A stretch of DNA of 64,000 nucleotides from contig NZ_JABVZR010000003.1 of the NCBI RefSeq assembly GCF_017163935.1, positions 124,001 to 188,000 on the forward strand, read 5' to 3'. The stretch is from Novosphingobium terrae (lineage in GTDB: Bacteria > Pseudomonadota > Alphaproteobacteria > Sphingomonadales > Sphingomonadaceae). The translations under genes and the position numbers were made by a program. Below the pieces are notes generated by a model. The model was not told the DNA's origin, ran no database searches, and worked only from the letters and a program-made list of their open reading frames with translations. This document shows positions 35,994 to 46,000 of the stretch, piece after piece (position 1 is the first letter of the stretch; every line of letters begins with the position of its first letter).

Positions 35994-36796
35994 TGTCCGG
36001 GGGCTCATCCAATCGCTTCAAGGCGGCTCTTGGTGACAGGCAGCGACAGATCGGGCTCTGGCTGGGGCTGGCGGTTCCCTATGTGGCGGAGCTTTGCGGC
36101 AATGCCGGTTTCGACTGGGTTCTGGTCGATGGCGAACACGGCCCCAACACTCTGCGGACGGTGCTGACGCAATTGCAGGCACTTCAGGCCGGTCCCGCCG
36201 AACCGGTGGTGCGTGCGCTCAGCGATGATCCCAACCTTATCAAACAGCTGCTCGATATTGGCGCGCACAACCTCCTGGTGCCCATGATCGAGACCGGAGC
36301 GCAAGCCTATCGCCTTGTTGCCGCGACCCGCTATCCGCCTTTGGGCACGCGGGGCGTGGGCAGCGCGCTGGCGCGGGCCTCCGATTGGGGGCGCTGCAAA
36401 GACTATCTGGCCACAGCGCACAATGACCTGTGCGTGATCGTTCAGATCGAAACCCCGCTTGGTGTGAAGAATGCCCGCCAGATCATCGAAACCGAAGGGA
36501 TTGATGGTGTTTTCATCGGGCTTTCCGATCTGGCTGCGACCATGGGCTTACCGGGACAACCCGGCCACCCCGAGGTGCTCGGCGCCTTCCGTGAGGTTGC
36601 CGCTCTGGCGCAGGAACTGGGCAAACCTTTTGGCACGTTGGCCAGTTCATCCTCCCTGGCCAGCGAGGCGCTGCAGTCAGGTTGCACATTTCTGGCGGTC
36701 GGGTCGGACGTCGGCCTACTGGTTCAGGCAGCGGGCGAACTGCTCGGAAAATACCGCAGAGACGCGGCTGATCGGCCTGCTGCCGATGTCTATTAG
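35993..36796 (+). CDS. hpaI: HpcH/HpaI-family class II aldolase
   Basis: 267 residues from ATG 35993, sharing one base with the upstream stop. Active-site blocks: His in VLVDGEHGPNTLRT, PVVRALSDDPNLIKQLLDIG, Glu in VIVQIETPLGVKNA and Asp in IGLSDLAATMG. It cleaves a 4-hydroxy-2-oxo diacid to pyruvate plus an aldehyde (succinate semialdehyde in the 4-HPA pathway) using a divalent metal. Last gene of the operon. Confidence 0.92.
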   Translation: MSGGSSNRFKAALGDRQRQIGLWLGLAVPYVAELCGNAGFDWVLVDGEHGPNTLRTVLTQLQALQAGPAEPVVRALSDDPNLIKQLLDIGAHNLLVPMIETGAQAYRLVAATRYPPLGTRGVGSALARASDWGRCKDYLATAHNDLCVIVQIETPLGVKNARQIIETEGIDGVFIGLSDLAATMGLPGQPGHPEVLGAFREVAALAQELGKPFGTLASSSSLASEALQSGCTFLAVGSDVGLLVQAAGELLGKYRRDAADRPAADVY

Positions 36797-36821
36797 GATT
36801 CGCCGGCCGCAGACACCGATC

Positions 36822-37730
36822 TCAGGAACGAGCCATTGAAAACTTGTCATGTGTGGAGGCGAGATGCTCGGCCAGGGCCCGGACCGCAGGGGTCATTCCG
36901 CTCTGGTCAAGCGTACAGATCGAAAACCGGCGGGTGGCCCAGTCATCGGCAAGGCGGACCGCTACAATCTTCATAAAGCCTCGGCAATTGCGTGCTGTCG
37001 TGGCCGGTACTATGCCGAAACCAACGCCCTCGGCCGCCATGCGGCAGATGCCCTCGAAGGTTCGTGTCCTGATGCGGGTCTTAAGGCGTGCTCCGGCGAT
37101 CAGGGCTCGCCCATCGAGATTGTCCTGCAAGGCGCCCTCAGCCAGACCGATAAAATCCTCATGGACGATATCGGCAAACAGAACCGTCTTCCGAGCAGCC
37201 AATGGATGGCCGGAAGGGACCACAACCACCAGCTGATCGATTGCAAAAGGCCGCAACAGCAGACCTTCCGTGCTGACCGTATCGGAAATGATGCCGATCT
37301 GCGTCAACCCAGCCGTGAGTGCCCTGACGATCTGCGCGCTTTGCCGCTCTTGCAGATCGATATCGGTGTGAGGGTTGGCCGCCATCCAGGGCGCGAGCCG
37401 CCCGGGCAGGAATTCGGTGATCGCCGCAGTGGGCGCCATCAGGCGGATGATGGTCCTCAGCCCCTCGGCATGCTGATCGAGTTCACCGCGCATCTGGACC
37501 ATCTGGCGCTGCACCAGTGCGGCATGGTGTGCCAGCGCCTCACCGGCATGGGTGGGCGCAACACCGCGCCTGCCACGCTCCAGAAGCCTGACCCCGCTCG
37601 CGGCTTCCATGGCGCGTAGCCGTTCGCTGGCAGCGGGCAAGGACAGGCCGATGGCCGTCGCGCCATGGGTGATGCTGCCCGCCTCCACCACGGCCAGAAA
37701 CAGTCGAAGATCGGTGAAATCGAACCTCAT
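36822..37730 (-). CDS. LysR-type transcriptional regulator
   Basis: 302 residues from ATG 37730 (a frame start 18 nt earlier is possible). N-terminal wHTH: FTDLRLFLAVVEAGSITHGA, LSLPAASERLRAMEAASGVR. The effector domain shows MAPTAAITEFLPGRLAPWMA and EGICRMAAEGVGFGIVPAT. It faces the end of the catabolic operon and is divergent from the DHA2 exporter across about 120 nt. Likely regulator of the exporter, the catabolic operon, or both. Confidence 0.9.
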   Translation of the reverse strand: MRFDFTDLRLFLAVVEAGSITHGATAIGLSLPAASERLRAMEAASGVRLLERGRRGVAPTHAGEALAHHAALVQRQMVQMRGELDQHAEGLRTIIRLMAPTAAITEFLPGRLAPWMAANPHTDIDLQERQSAQIVRALTAGLTQIGIISDTVSTEGLLLRPFAIDQLVVVVPSGHPLAARKTVLFADIVHEDFIGLAEGALQDNLDGRALIAGARLKTRIRTRTFEGICRMAAEGVGFGIVPATTARNCRGFMKIVAVRLADDWATRRFSICTLDQSGMTPAVRALAEHLASTHDKFSMARS

Positions 37731-37852
37731 GCCCCAACCTATACCCATGCCCTGCCTTCGGTCCAGCCGAAGTCTGGATACGGAACATGCGCATTGTGGC
37801 CGATCATATGGCTGATAGGCAAGCGACCGAACATGAAGGAGAAACCGGAGAT

Positions 37853-39280
37853 ATGTCTGGAAATTCCATGGCCCAGACGCTGCAACGAAACAGTCTTGTG
37901 CTTCCTTTCATCGTAGCGGCGACCTATTTCATGGAAAGCCTGGACACGACGATCATCGCCACGGCGCTGCCGCAAATGGCACGATCATTCCGCGCCGGCC
38001 CCAACGACGTCAGCCTGGGCATGACGGCCTATATGCTCACGCTGGCCACCCTCATCCCGATCAGCGGCTGGATCGCGGATCGATATGGCACGCGAAAGGT
38101 GTTCGGCAGCGCCGTCGCGCTGTTTACGATTGCGTCGGTTCTCTGCGGATCAGCCGACAGTGTGGCAGGCTTTACGGCGGCACGCGTAATGCAAGGGCTG
38201 GGCGGCGCCATGATGGTGCCGGTGGGGCGCATGATCGTGGCACGCAATACGGATCAAAGCCATATGCTGCGGGCGATCTCCACGATCACCTGGCCCGCAA
38301 TCATCGCGCCGGTTATCGGACCTACCGTGGGGGGTTTCATCACGACCTATGCATCATGGCGCTGGGTGTTTTTCCTCAATGTACCCTTTGCCGTGGCGGC
38401 TTTTGCAGCCATCGCCGTCTTTGTGCCCGATCACGTCGGTACGCGGATCAGAAAGCTCGACCTGCAAGGCTTCGTCTTGAGCAGCAGCGCCCTTATCTTG
38501 CTGCTGTACGGGATGGAACTGGCAAGCCGTCAGGATGCAAGCCTTGTCTTTGCCGGCGCGATCATCGGGGCGGGCCTTGTCGTCGGCCTGCTTGCCATTA
38601 CCTATCTCCATAGGGCCGCTCAGCCTATCCTCGATCTGGCGGTGTTTCGCGTGCGGACCTATGCTATCTCTGTCCTGTGGGGCGGCTTCGCCAGAGCCGG
38701 GATCGAGGCCGTCCCTTATCTGTCTCCCTTGCTGTTTCAGATCGGCTTTGGCCTCTCGGCCTTTCATTCAGGCTTGCTGCTTGTGGTGAGCGCGGTTGGC
38801 AATCTGGGCATGAAGGCCCTTGTTACCCCCATCGTGAGGCGGTTTGGCTTCCGCCGGGTCACGATCGCCAATGGCACGATCCTCTCTTTCACCATTCTGG
38901 CATTTGCCGGGCTGGAGCCCTTCACGGGCAAACCCGTGCTGTTTCTCGTGCTTTTTTCTTACGGCGTGTCTCGGTCACTGCAGCTCTCGACACTGACCAC
39001 GCTGAGCTACGCAGACATCCCCGAAGATCTGAAAAGTGCCGCCAGCACAGTGTGGAGCACAATGCAGCAAATGACGACCGGTTTGGGCATCGCCTTTGGC
39101 GCCGTCTGCCTGCGCCTTGGAGCGTTCATGCCCGCAGGCGGGGCATTAGCCGGTGGCCATCATAATGAAATCGTCGCCTTTCAAATGGCTTTTGTCGCCA
39201 CCGCCACTCTCACGCTTATGCCCACTATCGCCTATTGGCGACTTCCGCATGATGCAGGGGCTAGCTTCGTTATGCGATGA
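37853..39280 (+). CDS. MFS transporter, DHA2 (EmrB/QacA) family
   Basis: 475 residues from ATG 37853 with AAGGAG and CGGAG upstream. Motifs: SLDTTIIATALPQMARSFRA (motif D1 of DHA2), ISGWIADRYGTRKVFGSAVA (motif A) and GLGGAMMVPVGRMIVAR, ARVMQGLGG. About 13-14 TM segments. Proton-driven exporter. Its place beside the catabolic operon suggests export of the aromatic substrate or a toxic catechol-like intermediate, or uptake; direction cannot be read from sequence. Confidence 0.88.
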   Translation: MSGNSMAQTLQRNSLVLPFIVAATYFMESLDTTIIATALPQMARSFRAGPNDVSLGMTAYMLTLATLIPISGWIADRYGTRKVFGSAVALFTIASVLCGSADSVAGFTAARVMQGLGGAMMVPVGRMIVARNTDQSHMLRAISTITWPAIIAPVIGPTVGGFITTYASWRWVFFLNVPFAVAAFAAIAVFVPDHVGTRIRKLDLQGFVLSSSALILLLYGMELASRQDASLVFAGAIIGAGLVVGLLAITYLHRAAQPILDLAVFRVRTYAISVLWGGFARAGIEAVPYLSPLLFQIGFGLSAFHSGLLLVVSAVGNLGMKALVTPIVRRFGFRRVTIANGTILSFTILAFAGLEPFTGKPVLFLVLFSYGVSRSLQLSTLTTLSYADIPEDLKSAASTVWSTMQQMTTGLGIAFGAVCLRLGAFMPAGGALAGGHHNEIVAFQMAFVATATLTLMPTIAYWRLPHDAGASFVMR

Positions 39281-39707
39281 AATAACCGTTGTCTCAACGT
39301 AACGGAGGCTGCCGCGCGTGCCAGCCGGTCGCCTGCTGATAGGCGTGATCCACTCGGCGGCGTGACGACAGGAGCGTTTGTCTGCAAACGCAATACGCAT
39401 CGATTTGGTGATCCGTCGCCGCGCTCGGGGATCGGCAAAGATAGCGTCGCCAACGCCGCGCCACTGACGGACAGCGGCACATAACACGATGCCGAAGCCA
39501 GCCGCGACGAGCCATAAAGGGTGACGGATCAGAAAGCCCCACACCTCCTCCTTGATCGCGATGCGAACCTCGACAGCGACCAGGTGATAGCTTGCATCAA
39601 CAGTTCTGCACCAAATTTCGATGATAGGTCAGTTCCCGGCTGGACGTAAAAACCGGATGCTGATCATGTCCCGAGATGACCATTGCCATGCAGCGGCAAT
39701 GGTTATC
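39281..39707. other. intergenic stretch with a terminator-like hairpin
   Basis: No gene I can support. A perfect 9-bp inverted repeat (ACCATTGCC 39679-39687, GGCAATGGT 39695-39703) lies 5 nt from the EamA stop and is followed on the plus strand by TATCTTAA, a probable terminator. A minus-strand frame starting near 39544 (MWGFLIRHPLWLVAAGFGIV) has one hydrophobic segment but runs into the MFS gene and resembles nothing I know. Confidence 0.5.
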
Positions 39708-40541
39708 TTAAGAACCTCGAAGGATGATCGCTCCAACCGCGATCGTCAGTGCCGCGACAAGCCGGGCACGGTCGATGCGCTCCTTCAGGGCGAAGGCTGC
39801 TATCAGCGTGCCGAATATAATCGCGGTTTCGCGCAAGGCGGCGACCACGGCCACTGACGTTGCCGTCATGGCCCATAGTGCCAGACCGTATGAGGCAACC
39901 GTGCCCGCTCCACCGATGACAGCCAGACGCCAGTTTCGGCCCACATAAGATCCGAACTCCCCACTCCGGCGAGCCAAAGTCCAGGCCACGAGCGGCGCAC
40001 CGGTCAGGAGGAATATCCAGAGTGTGTAGCTTGCTGCACTACCCGACCGGCGAACCCCAACCCCATCGACCAGAGTGTAGCTTGCGATGACGCAGGCATT
40101 GAGGAGAGCAAGCCTTGTTCCCGCCGCCGGAGCCAGCCCCCGGTTGCTTGTCATGGCAAGGACTCCGGCACAGATCACGATCACCCCGCACCATGCCCAC
40201 ACCGTCAGGCGATCGCCGAGGAGCATCGTGCTTGCAAGAGCCACCAGAAGGGGCGCCGCACCACGCATGAGCGGATAAGTTCGACTCATATCGGCGATCT
40301 TGTAAGTCCGCCCGACCAGAACATAGTAACAGACAGAAAGGATGGCCGAAGCCGCGATAAGCGGCCAGCTTGGCCGATGCGGGGGCGGCAGGAAGGGGAG
40401 CGTCGCTGCGGCGATGAGGGCCGCCGCACCGGTAACGGTGATCGCCATCATGGAGCTGTCGTCGCCCCCCTTCACAATCGCGTTCCACGCTGCATGAAGG
40501 GCTGCTGCCAGCAATATGATCAGGAAAACACTCAGGTTCAT
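39708..40541 (-). CDS. EamA/DMT-family exporter (copy 2)
   Basis: 277 residues, same length as the protein at 5859-6692 and collinear with it throughout: AALHAAWNAIVKGG, MSRTYPLMRGAAPLLVA, SGSAASYTLWIFLLTG, SYGLALWAMT and AALRETAIIFG match or nearly match. Ten TM segments. The two are paralogues that have diverged mainly in loops and codon choice, with no DNA-level identity beyond short runs. Substrate unknown. Confidence 0.88.
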   Translation of the reverse strand: MNLSVFLIILLAAALHAAWNAIVKGGDDSSMMAITVTGAAALIAAATLPFLPPPHRPSWPLIAASAILSVCYYVLVGRTYKIADMSRTYPLMRGAAPLLVALASTMLLGDRLTVWAWCGVIVICAGVLAMTSNRGLAPAAGTRLALLNACVIASYTLVDGVGVRRSGSAASYTLWIFLLTGAPLVAWTLARRSGEFGSYVGRNWRLAVIGGAGTVASYGLALWAMTATSVAVVAALRETAIIFGTLIAAFALKERIDRARLVAALTIAVGAIILRGS

Positions 40542-40616
40542 GGACTATCCAGACGTCGGCGAGACAATGGCGGAAGAGAAAGCAAGATCCCGCTGGCGGG
40601 TTCGGGTAATCGGATT

Positions 40617-42119
40617 TTATTGAGTTTGACCGACCGTTCGCTTCGAGGTTTCACAACGAAAGGCGATGAAGCTCGACATCGCGAAGAAGAGCGCCGCGAG
40701 CCCTGCATAAACGGTCAATGTCTCGAAGCCTCGTTTGAGAGCAAGTTGGCGACCAAGCTGCTGCGCGACCGTGATCTTGTCATTGCCGATGCCATCGGTG
40801 AGCAAGCGCTCCGCCGTCGCGCTGGCATGGGCGGCGTCAAGACCTCCGCTATCATGCGCAAGAGACGAGCGCACTCCGATCAACAGGATGAGCCCCATCA
40901 AAGCAATGTTGACCGACAGCGCCACGTATCTGATGGTCGTCTCGATCCCGGATGCCATGCCCGCTCGGTCGGCTTCCACCGCATAGGTAGCCGCGTTGGA
41001 GGAAGGTGTATTGGCAAGGCCGAGACCCATCCCTGTGAGGATGCAGCCTGGAATCAAGGATATCCAGCCGGGCGCGGCCAGCACCAACCCCAGGGTGATC
41101 GCCCAACATCCCAGAGCGATCAGCATGAGGCCGCAAGGTATGACGTTACGCGGCGAATAGCGCAGCGCAAGCTGCTCCCCTAGTGGCGGCAGCAGCAAGG
41201 CCGGTAAAGTGTAGGCCAATAATATCAAGCCGGTCGTTGCCCGATCATAGCCGATCCCGTTCTCGAAATAGAGGGGGAGGTAGATCAGCAACGGCCAGAA
41301 GCTGAAATTGACGCCTGCCGAACCCATGATGGCACCCGTGAAATTCGGGATGCGGAACACGGAGAAATCGACCATCGGATGCGCACTGAGCCACTCCACC
41401 GTAACGAAGATCGTGGCACTGACCAGAGCGGCGGCAGCCATTGACAGCATCACAGAACTACCGAACCCGTATTGCGGCCCCTCGATGATAAAGAAGGTTA
41501 AGCCCAGCACGCTGAACGATAAGGAGAGCATGCCAGCAAGGTCCAATTGGTGGGCACCGGCGGCTCGCGATTCGCGTATTGTCGCGAATACCAGCGCGAT
41601 CGTCAGGATGGTCAACGGGCCGTGGATGAGAAAGACCCAGCGCCATCCGATGAGGGAAGCGATCAGGCCACCGAAGAGCGGGCCGATGCCCAGCCCCATC
41701 CCGAACACGATGCCCCAGACTGCGAAGGCGCGGCCTCGCTCGGCGCCGTCGCGGTAGGCGTTGGAGAGAATCGCGATCAGACAGATCAGCATCGCCCCGC
41801 CGCCAGCCCCCTGCAAGACACGGTAGACTATCAGCATGGATATGGTTCGAGCCATGCCACACCCCAGCGATGCGGCACCAAAGAGGATCATCGACGCGGT
41901 AAATACCCGGCGCCGCCCCAATCGATCGGCCAGCGTGCCGGCGACCATCAAGATACTCGTGCAAGCGATGGTGTAAGCATTCATGACCCACTGGGCACTA
42001 TCAAAATCGGCTCTCAAATCCTGGCCAATCGACGGCAGGATCACCGGAACGCTGGAGACCTCAAGCCCGGTCATCAAGGCAGCCAGGCAAGTGGCCATCA
42101 GAGCGATTAAGTTTTTCAT
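40617..42119 (-). CDS. MFS transporter, DHA2-like family
   Basis: 500 residues from ATG 42119 (GTG 42134 also possible). Motifs: AALMTGLEVSSVPVILPSIG, VAGTLADRLGRRRVFTASMI (motif A), YRVLQGAGGGAMLICLIAIL. About 14 TM segments. Transcribed in the same direction as the EamA gene, 75 nt upstream of it, so the two could share a transcript. Drug or metabolite efflux is the family role. Confidence 0.88.
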   Translation of the reverse strand: MKNLIALMATCLAALMTGLEVSSVPVILPSIGQDLRADFDSAQWVMNAYTIACTSILMVAGTLADRLGRRRVFTASMILFGAASLGCGMARTISMLIVYRVLQGAGGGAMLICLIAILSNAYRDGAERGRAFAVWGIVFGMGLGIGPLFGGLIASLIGWRWVFLIHGPLTILTIALVFATIRESRAAGAHQLDLAGMLSLSFSVLGLTFFIIEGPQYGFGSSVMLSMAAAALVSATIFVTVEWLSAHPMVDFSVFRIPNFTGAIMGSAGVNFSFWPLLIYLPLYFENGIGYDRATTGLILLAYTLPALLLPPLGEQLALRYSPRNVIPCGLMLIALGCWAITLGLVLAAPGWISLIPGCILTGMGLGLANTPSSNAATYAVEADRAGMASGIETTIRYVALSVNIALMGLILLIGVRSSLAHDSGGLDAAHASATAERLLTDGIGNDKITVAQQLGRQLALKRGFETLTVYAGLAALFFAMSSFIAFRCETSKRTVGQTQ

Positions 42120-42539
42120 GTTGTCTCTAGCCACATTCGAGCAATGAACCGTTCGAGCAAGCGGATACTGTAAAGCTCACTAGCCACTCTCTCCAGAACG
42201 CGGAATCCTATTGCGCTTTCCGCGATGCAAAGGCGATTTGCTAATATGCCAACGCAATGCATCCGAATATCCAGCACTTTCTTTCGCGCTTGTGATACAG
42301 TCACCCCGCTTCGTTCGATGGTGTCACCTCGGACAACCTGAACGATGGGCAGTTAAGCCCGTCTATTTCCGACGCTGGCCCTTCCGATTCCGACGCCCCA
42401 GAGGTCATCTCGGCTCAGGCGAGCCCCTACCCACAGATTTCCTGAATATAACATCTGTGCTCGGCGCTTTGAAAAGCGAACCTTGCAGCCCATTCTTCGG
42501 CAGTTAATTTCCCTTCACAATGGCTTCTTTACCCCCTTA

Positions 42540-42748
42540 ATGTTCTACATGGAGCCCGTCATCAACAGGTTCGACGAACTGAGATTGGACGCGTTAAACC
42601 TGCACGTCGGATGTACCAATTGTGGCCATCGTAGCGTTTTCGACGGCCCCGTAACCCGGCGTTGGTTTGCCCTGAACCATTGGACGGAACTATCGCTCGG
42701 GTCGGGAGCCATCTGAGATGTGGTCACTGCCGGGGTCGCCCGAGTTGA
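42540..42748 (+). pseudogene. small zinc-ribbon protein gene with frameshift
   Basis: From ATG 42540 the frame reads ELRLDALNLHVGCTNCGHRS, VFDGPVTRRWFALNHWTE, then ends at TGA. One frame over, IARVGSHLRCGHCRGRPS follows and stops at TGA 42746-42748. Joined, the two give a CxxC...CxxC zinc ribbon with the spacing of small sphingomonad proteins. A one-base gain or loss near 42688-42692 would explain it. The first piece alone has only two of the four ligands. Confidence 0.6.
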
Positions 42749-43024
42749 TTTGTTCCAACCAGTGTCCCGCCGACCGTAGCCTTTGGCTCCAGAGACGGAG
42801 TTGAGTGGACGCGAGCTGTGCCACGGCTATGCCGTTGATTAGCAGCGAAATCCTTTGCGGGTCATGCCTGTGCAAAGGGTTATCTTTATTACCTTTCCAT
42901 CCACCAATTTCCTGAACACCACCTGATCCGCGGCGTCGATAGCGATCGAAATCGTAAATACCGACGTAGCAATGGTTGTCTCACAATCGCTCATCACTCG
43001 AACTGAAGTGATTAGTGTCGGCGC
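42749..43024. other. intergenic stretch, no feature recognised
   Basis: 276 nt between the broken zinc-ribbon gene and the end of the relaxase gene. I see no coding frame, RNA or strong hairpin. It marks the change from exporter genes to the conjugation block. Confidence 0.5.
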
Positions 43025-46000
43025 TCACAGGGATAGACCGATGTCCTTCTCGGGCAGCTTGGTCACCTGAGCGGCCTTCGAACCCTCACGCGGTTCGCCG
43101 ATCTCCAGATCAAACCGCACATCGACCTTGGCGAAGGGGTCCGGGCCGCTTGGGTTCAAGCCCGATTGCGGCCTGGATGGCGCGCCCGGCGGACCCGAAT
43201 TGCGGGTGCTTTTGACCCCCACCGTCTCCAGCGCGCTTGCCTTGTCGCCGGGATTTGCCTCGATGGATCGCAGCAGCTGCGCCTTGTCGTCGGTGTAGAT
43301 GGCGATGTCGAACCTCACGCGCGTCAGCATCACATGCGTGAGCCGCTGGTTCGACAACTGCCGCTCATTGGCGCTCATGACGCCGATGCCCCGGTCGGTG
43401 GTCATGCCCTGAGCCTGATGCATGTTGATCGCATAGGCCAGGTTCATCCGCTCCAGCATCTTGTCGCCCATCGCCAGAAGGAGCGTGTCAGCACCCTCCC
43501 CCAGCTTCACCTCGACACCCTGGGGGGTTATCGCGAGGATCCGCGCCTGCGCCGAATTGAAGATACCGCGCTCCCGGTCATTGGCCGTCCAGACGATCTT
43601 GTCGCCGGCATGGACCGTGATCGGATCGCGCGCCGACAGCGCCAACGTATCGCGGGTATCGAGCGGATCGATCCTCGATGGATGAAAGCTGTGCTTGCGC
43701 CCTTGCTCATCGACCAGATTGACCTTGCCGCGCTTGGTGACACCCACCACCATGTAAGCGCCGCGCGCCAGGCCGTCGGGCCGCGCGTTGTTGGTCACAT
43801 CGAGCTGAAGCCCAGCCTTGTAATGGCGGGCGTAGCGCAATTCCTCGCGCGTGAGATTGAGGCTTTCGAGGCGCGCGATCTCCAGCCCCTTCCCGCTGAT
43901 CGTCCCGTCTGCGCGCAAGCCCTGCTGGACCACCTCGTTGAGATAGGCCCGTGTTTCGCGCCCGGAGGCGTAGAGCGCGGTTCTCTCCCGGTCGTCGGCC
44001 GAAAGCTCCAGCCATTTCTTGGCAGCCGTATCGCGGTATTCCTTTCCCGCAGAAACCACGCGATCCCCCAGCACACTAAAGGTTGCGCGGTAGTTTCCCT
44101 GCCGCGACAATGTGGCGACCGCCTTCATATGCTCGGTCTTCTGGCGCTGGCTGGTCTTGAGCTCCGAGATCTGCACCTGCGAATGGGTCTGGGCGAGCGA
44201 ATAGGGCTTGCCGGCATCAACCGCCTGCAGCTGCGAGCGATCCCCCATCATGATAAGGCGGTCGATCTTGAGCCGATTGGCGATCGTCACCATGTCGTTC
44301 ATCGACTGGTTGGCGACCAGAGACGCCTCGTCGAACATCAGCACCGTATCCGCCAGCGCCGCCCGGGACTCCTCGAATTTTGGCCCCTTCCCATCCAGGG
44401 CTGGCTTGAGGTGCGCACGCACAAAGGAAGCCACGGTCTGGGCCTCGATCTGCCCGTCCTCGCGCAGCATGTTCACCATCTTGTTCGCCATGGCGAGGCC
44501 CAGCACCTTCTTGCCCTGATCCTCGGCCACGCGCGACAAGGCGTAGACAATGGTGCTCTTGCCCGCGCCCGCGACGCCCTGGATCACCACGGTGCGGTCC
44601 TGACTGGTCAGCGCCAGCGTCGCGGCTGCAAGCTGCTCGCCATTGAGAACCATAGGCTCAGCATCGGGTGTCTTGAGCTGCCCTGCCTTTTCCTGCAGAC
44701 GGTCGATCACCTGATCGGAGGCAATGAGGGCAACACCCTGCCCTTTGCCGGCATCGACGCCGGCCAGGAGCCTCTTCTCATCCTGCACCAATTGCGGGGT
44801 GGTGACATGGGTGACCCGCTCGTCCCGTCGCCCGGAAACCCCCTCGATCAGTTGCCCCTGCGCGGAGAGTTCAGCGATGCGCTTATCGACCTTTTCAGGC
44901 GTCACTCCCGATAGCCCCAGATCGAGGGCAACCTTCGAAACCTGATTTAACGGGAAAGCCGCGTCCCGCTGCCCCAGAATGCGAATTGCCGAAGCCACAG
45001 CCATCTGGGCTCGCAGATCACTGGGCGCCAATGTGAGCCGGGCAAGGCCTCCCGTGACCAGCGGATCTTGTCCCTTGAGATGCTCCTCAAACGCATTGAG
45101 CGCACCCAACGCAAACTCGGCCAGCCCTGAGGATGAGGCCTCCAGACGCCCCCGGACCTTGCCCAGAACCTCGCTCGACATCCGGGCTGCCTGGCTGAGC
45201 GAAGTGATCTTTTCCTCGCCGCCGCGCGAAGCCTCCGACCGGGCGCGCGCCGCCTCCACAACCTGCTTGCCATCGAAGCCCAGCGCCGCGGCCCGTTCTC
45301 GCCACTCGGCGCGCAGCGCCTCTCGATCCTCCAGATCGATCTTATTGTCCCGCGTGCCGAGGGTGACGGCATCGCGACCCTGCGGCGTGATGATCCCCAG
45401 CTGATTGATCTTGTCGAGGATCTCGATCCGCCGCTGACTGAAGTTGTCGAGAACCGCCTTTGGGACGACACCCACAGCATCGAACTGACCGTGCTTACCG
45501 GTCACCTGCGTGTCATACCCCAGCTTCTCGACCCGGTTGCGGAAATCTGCCGACTGCCGACTGCCGATCACAGTGTTGTTCGCCCAGAGAGGGTCATTGC
45601 GCAGCGCCCGCCACTGGCCATCCACACGCGTTGCATTGAGCACCACGACATGGATATGGCCCTGCGGATCGAGCTTGCGGCTCGTGTCATGCTGGAACAT
45701 GGCATAGGTCAGATGGCTGGTGCCGATCGCCTCGCCGTTCTTCGCGTCGCGGTCATAGATCCGCCCTTGCGCGAAATTCTTTTCCACCCAGGCCATGGTG
45801 GCGCGGACGGACTCGCGATAGGCCTCCAGAATGCGCTCATCACCTGCCACATAGGCAAGGATGCTGAGCGATTTGGGCATCGAAAAGGTGAGGTCCATGC
45901 CGGGCCGGTGGCGCGCATTGCCACTGATGCTGCTGCCATCTGGCAGGCGACCGTTGAGCAGGCCTTCGAACGCCTCTTTGCCCACTTCGCCGGCCAGGCC

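Noticed and set aside
39146-39544. Minus-strand frame with one hydrophobic segment overlapping the DHA2 exporter end
   Set aside because: Overlaps a good gene by 135 nt, no homology I recognise, no clear ribosome site beyond a GGAGG by chance.
42116-42304. 62-residue minus-strand frame before the MFS gene
   Set aside because: Overlaps the MFS start region and has no recognisable pattern; likely leader sequence.
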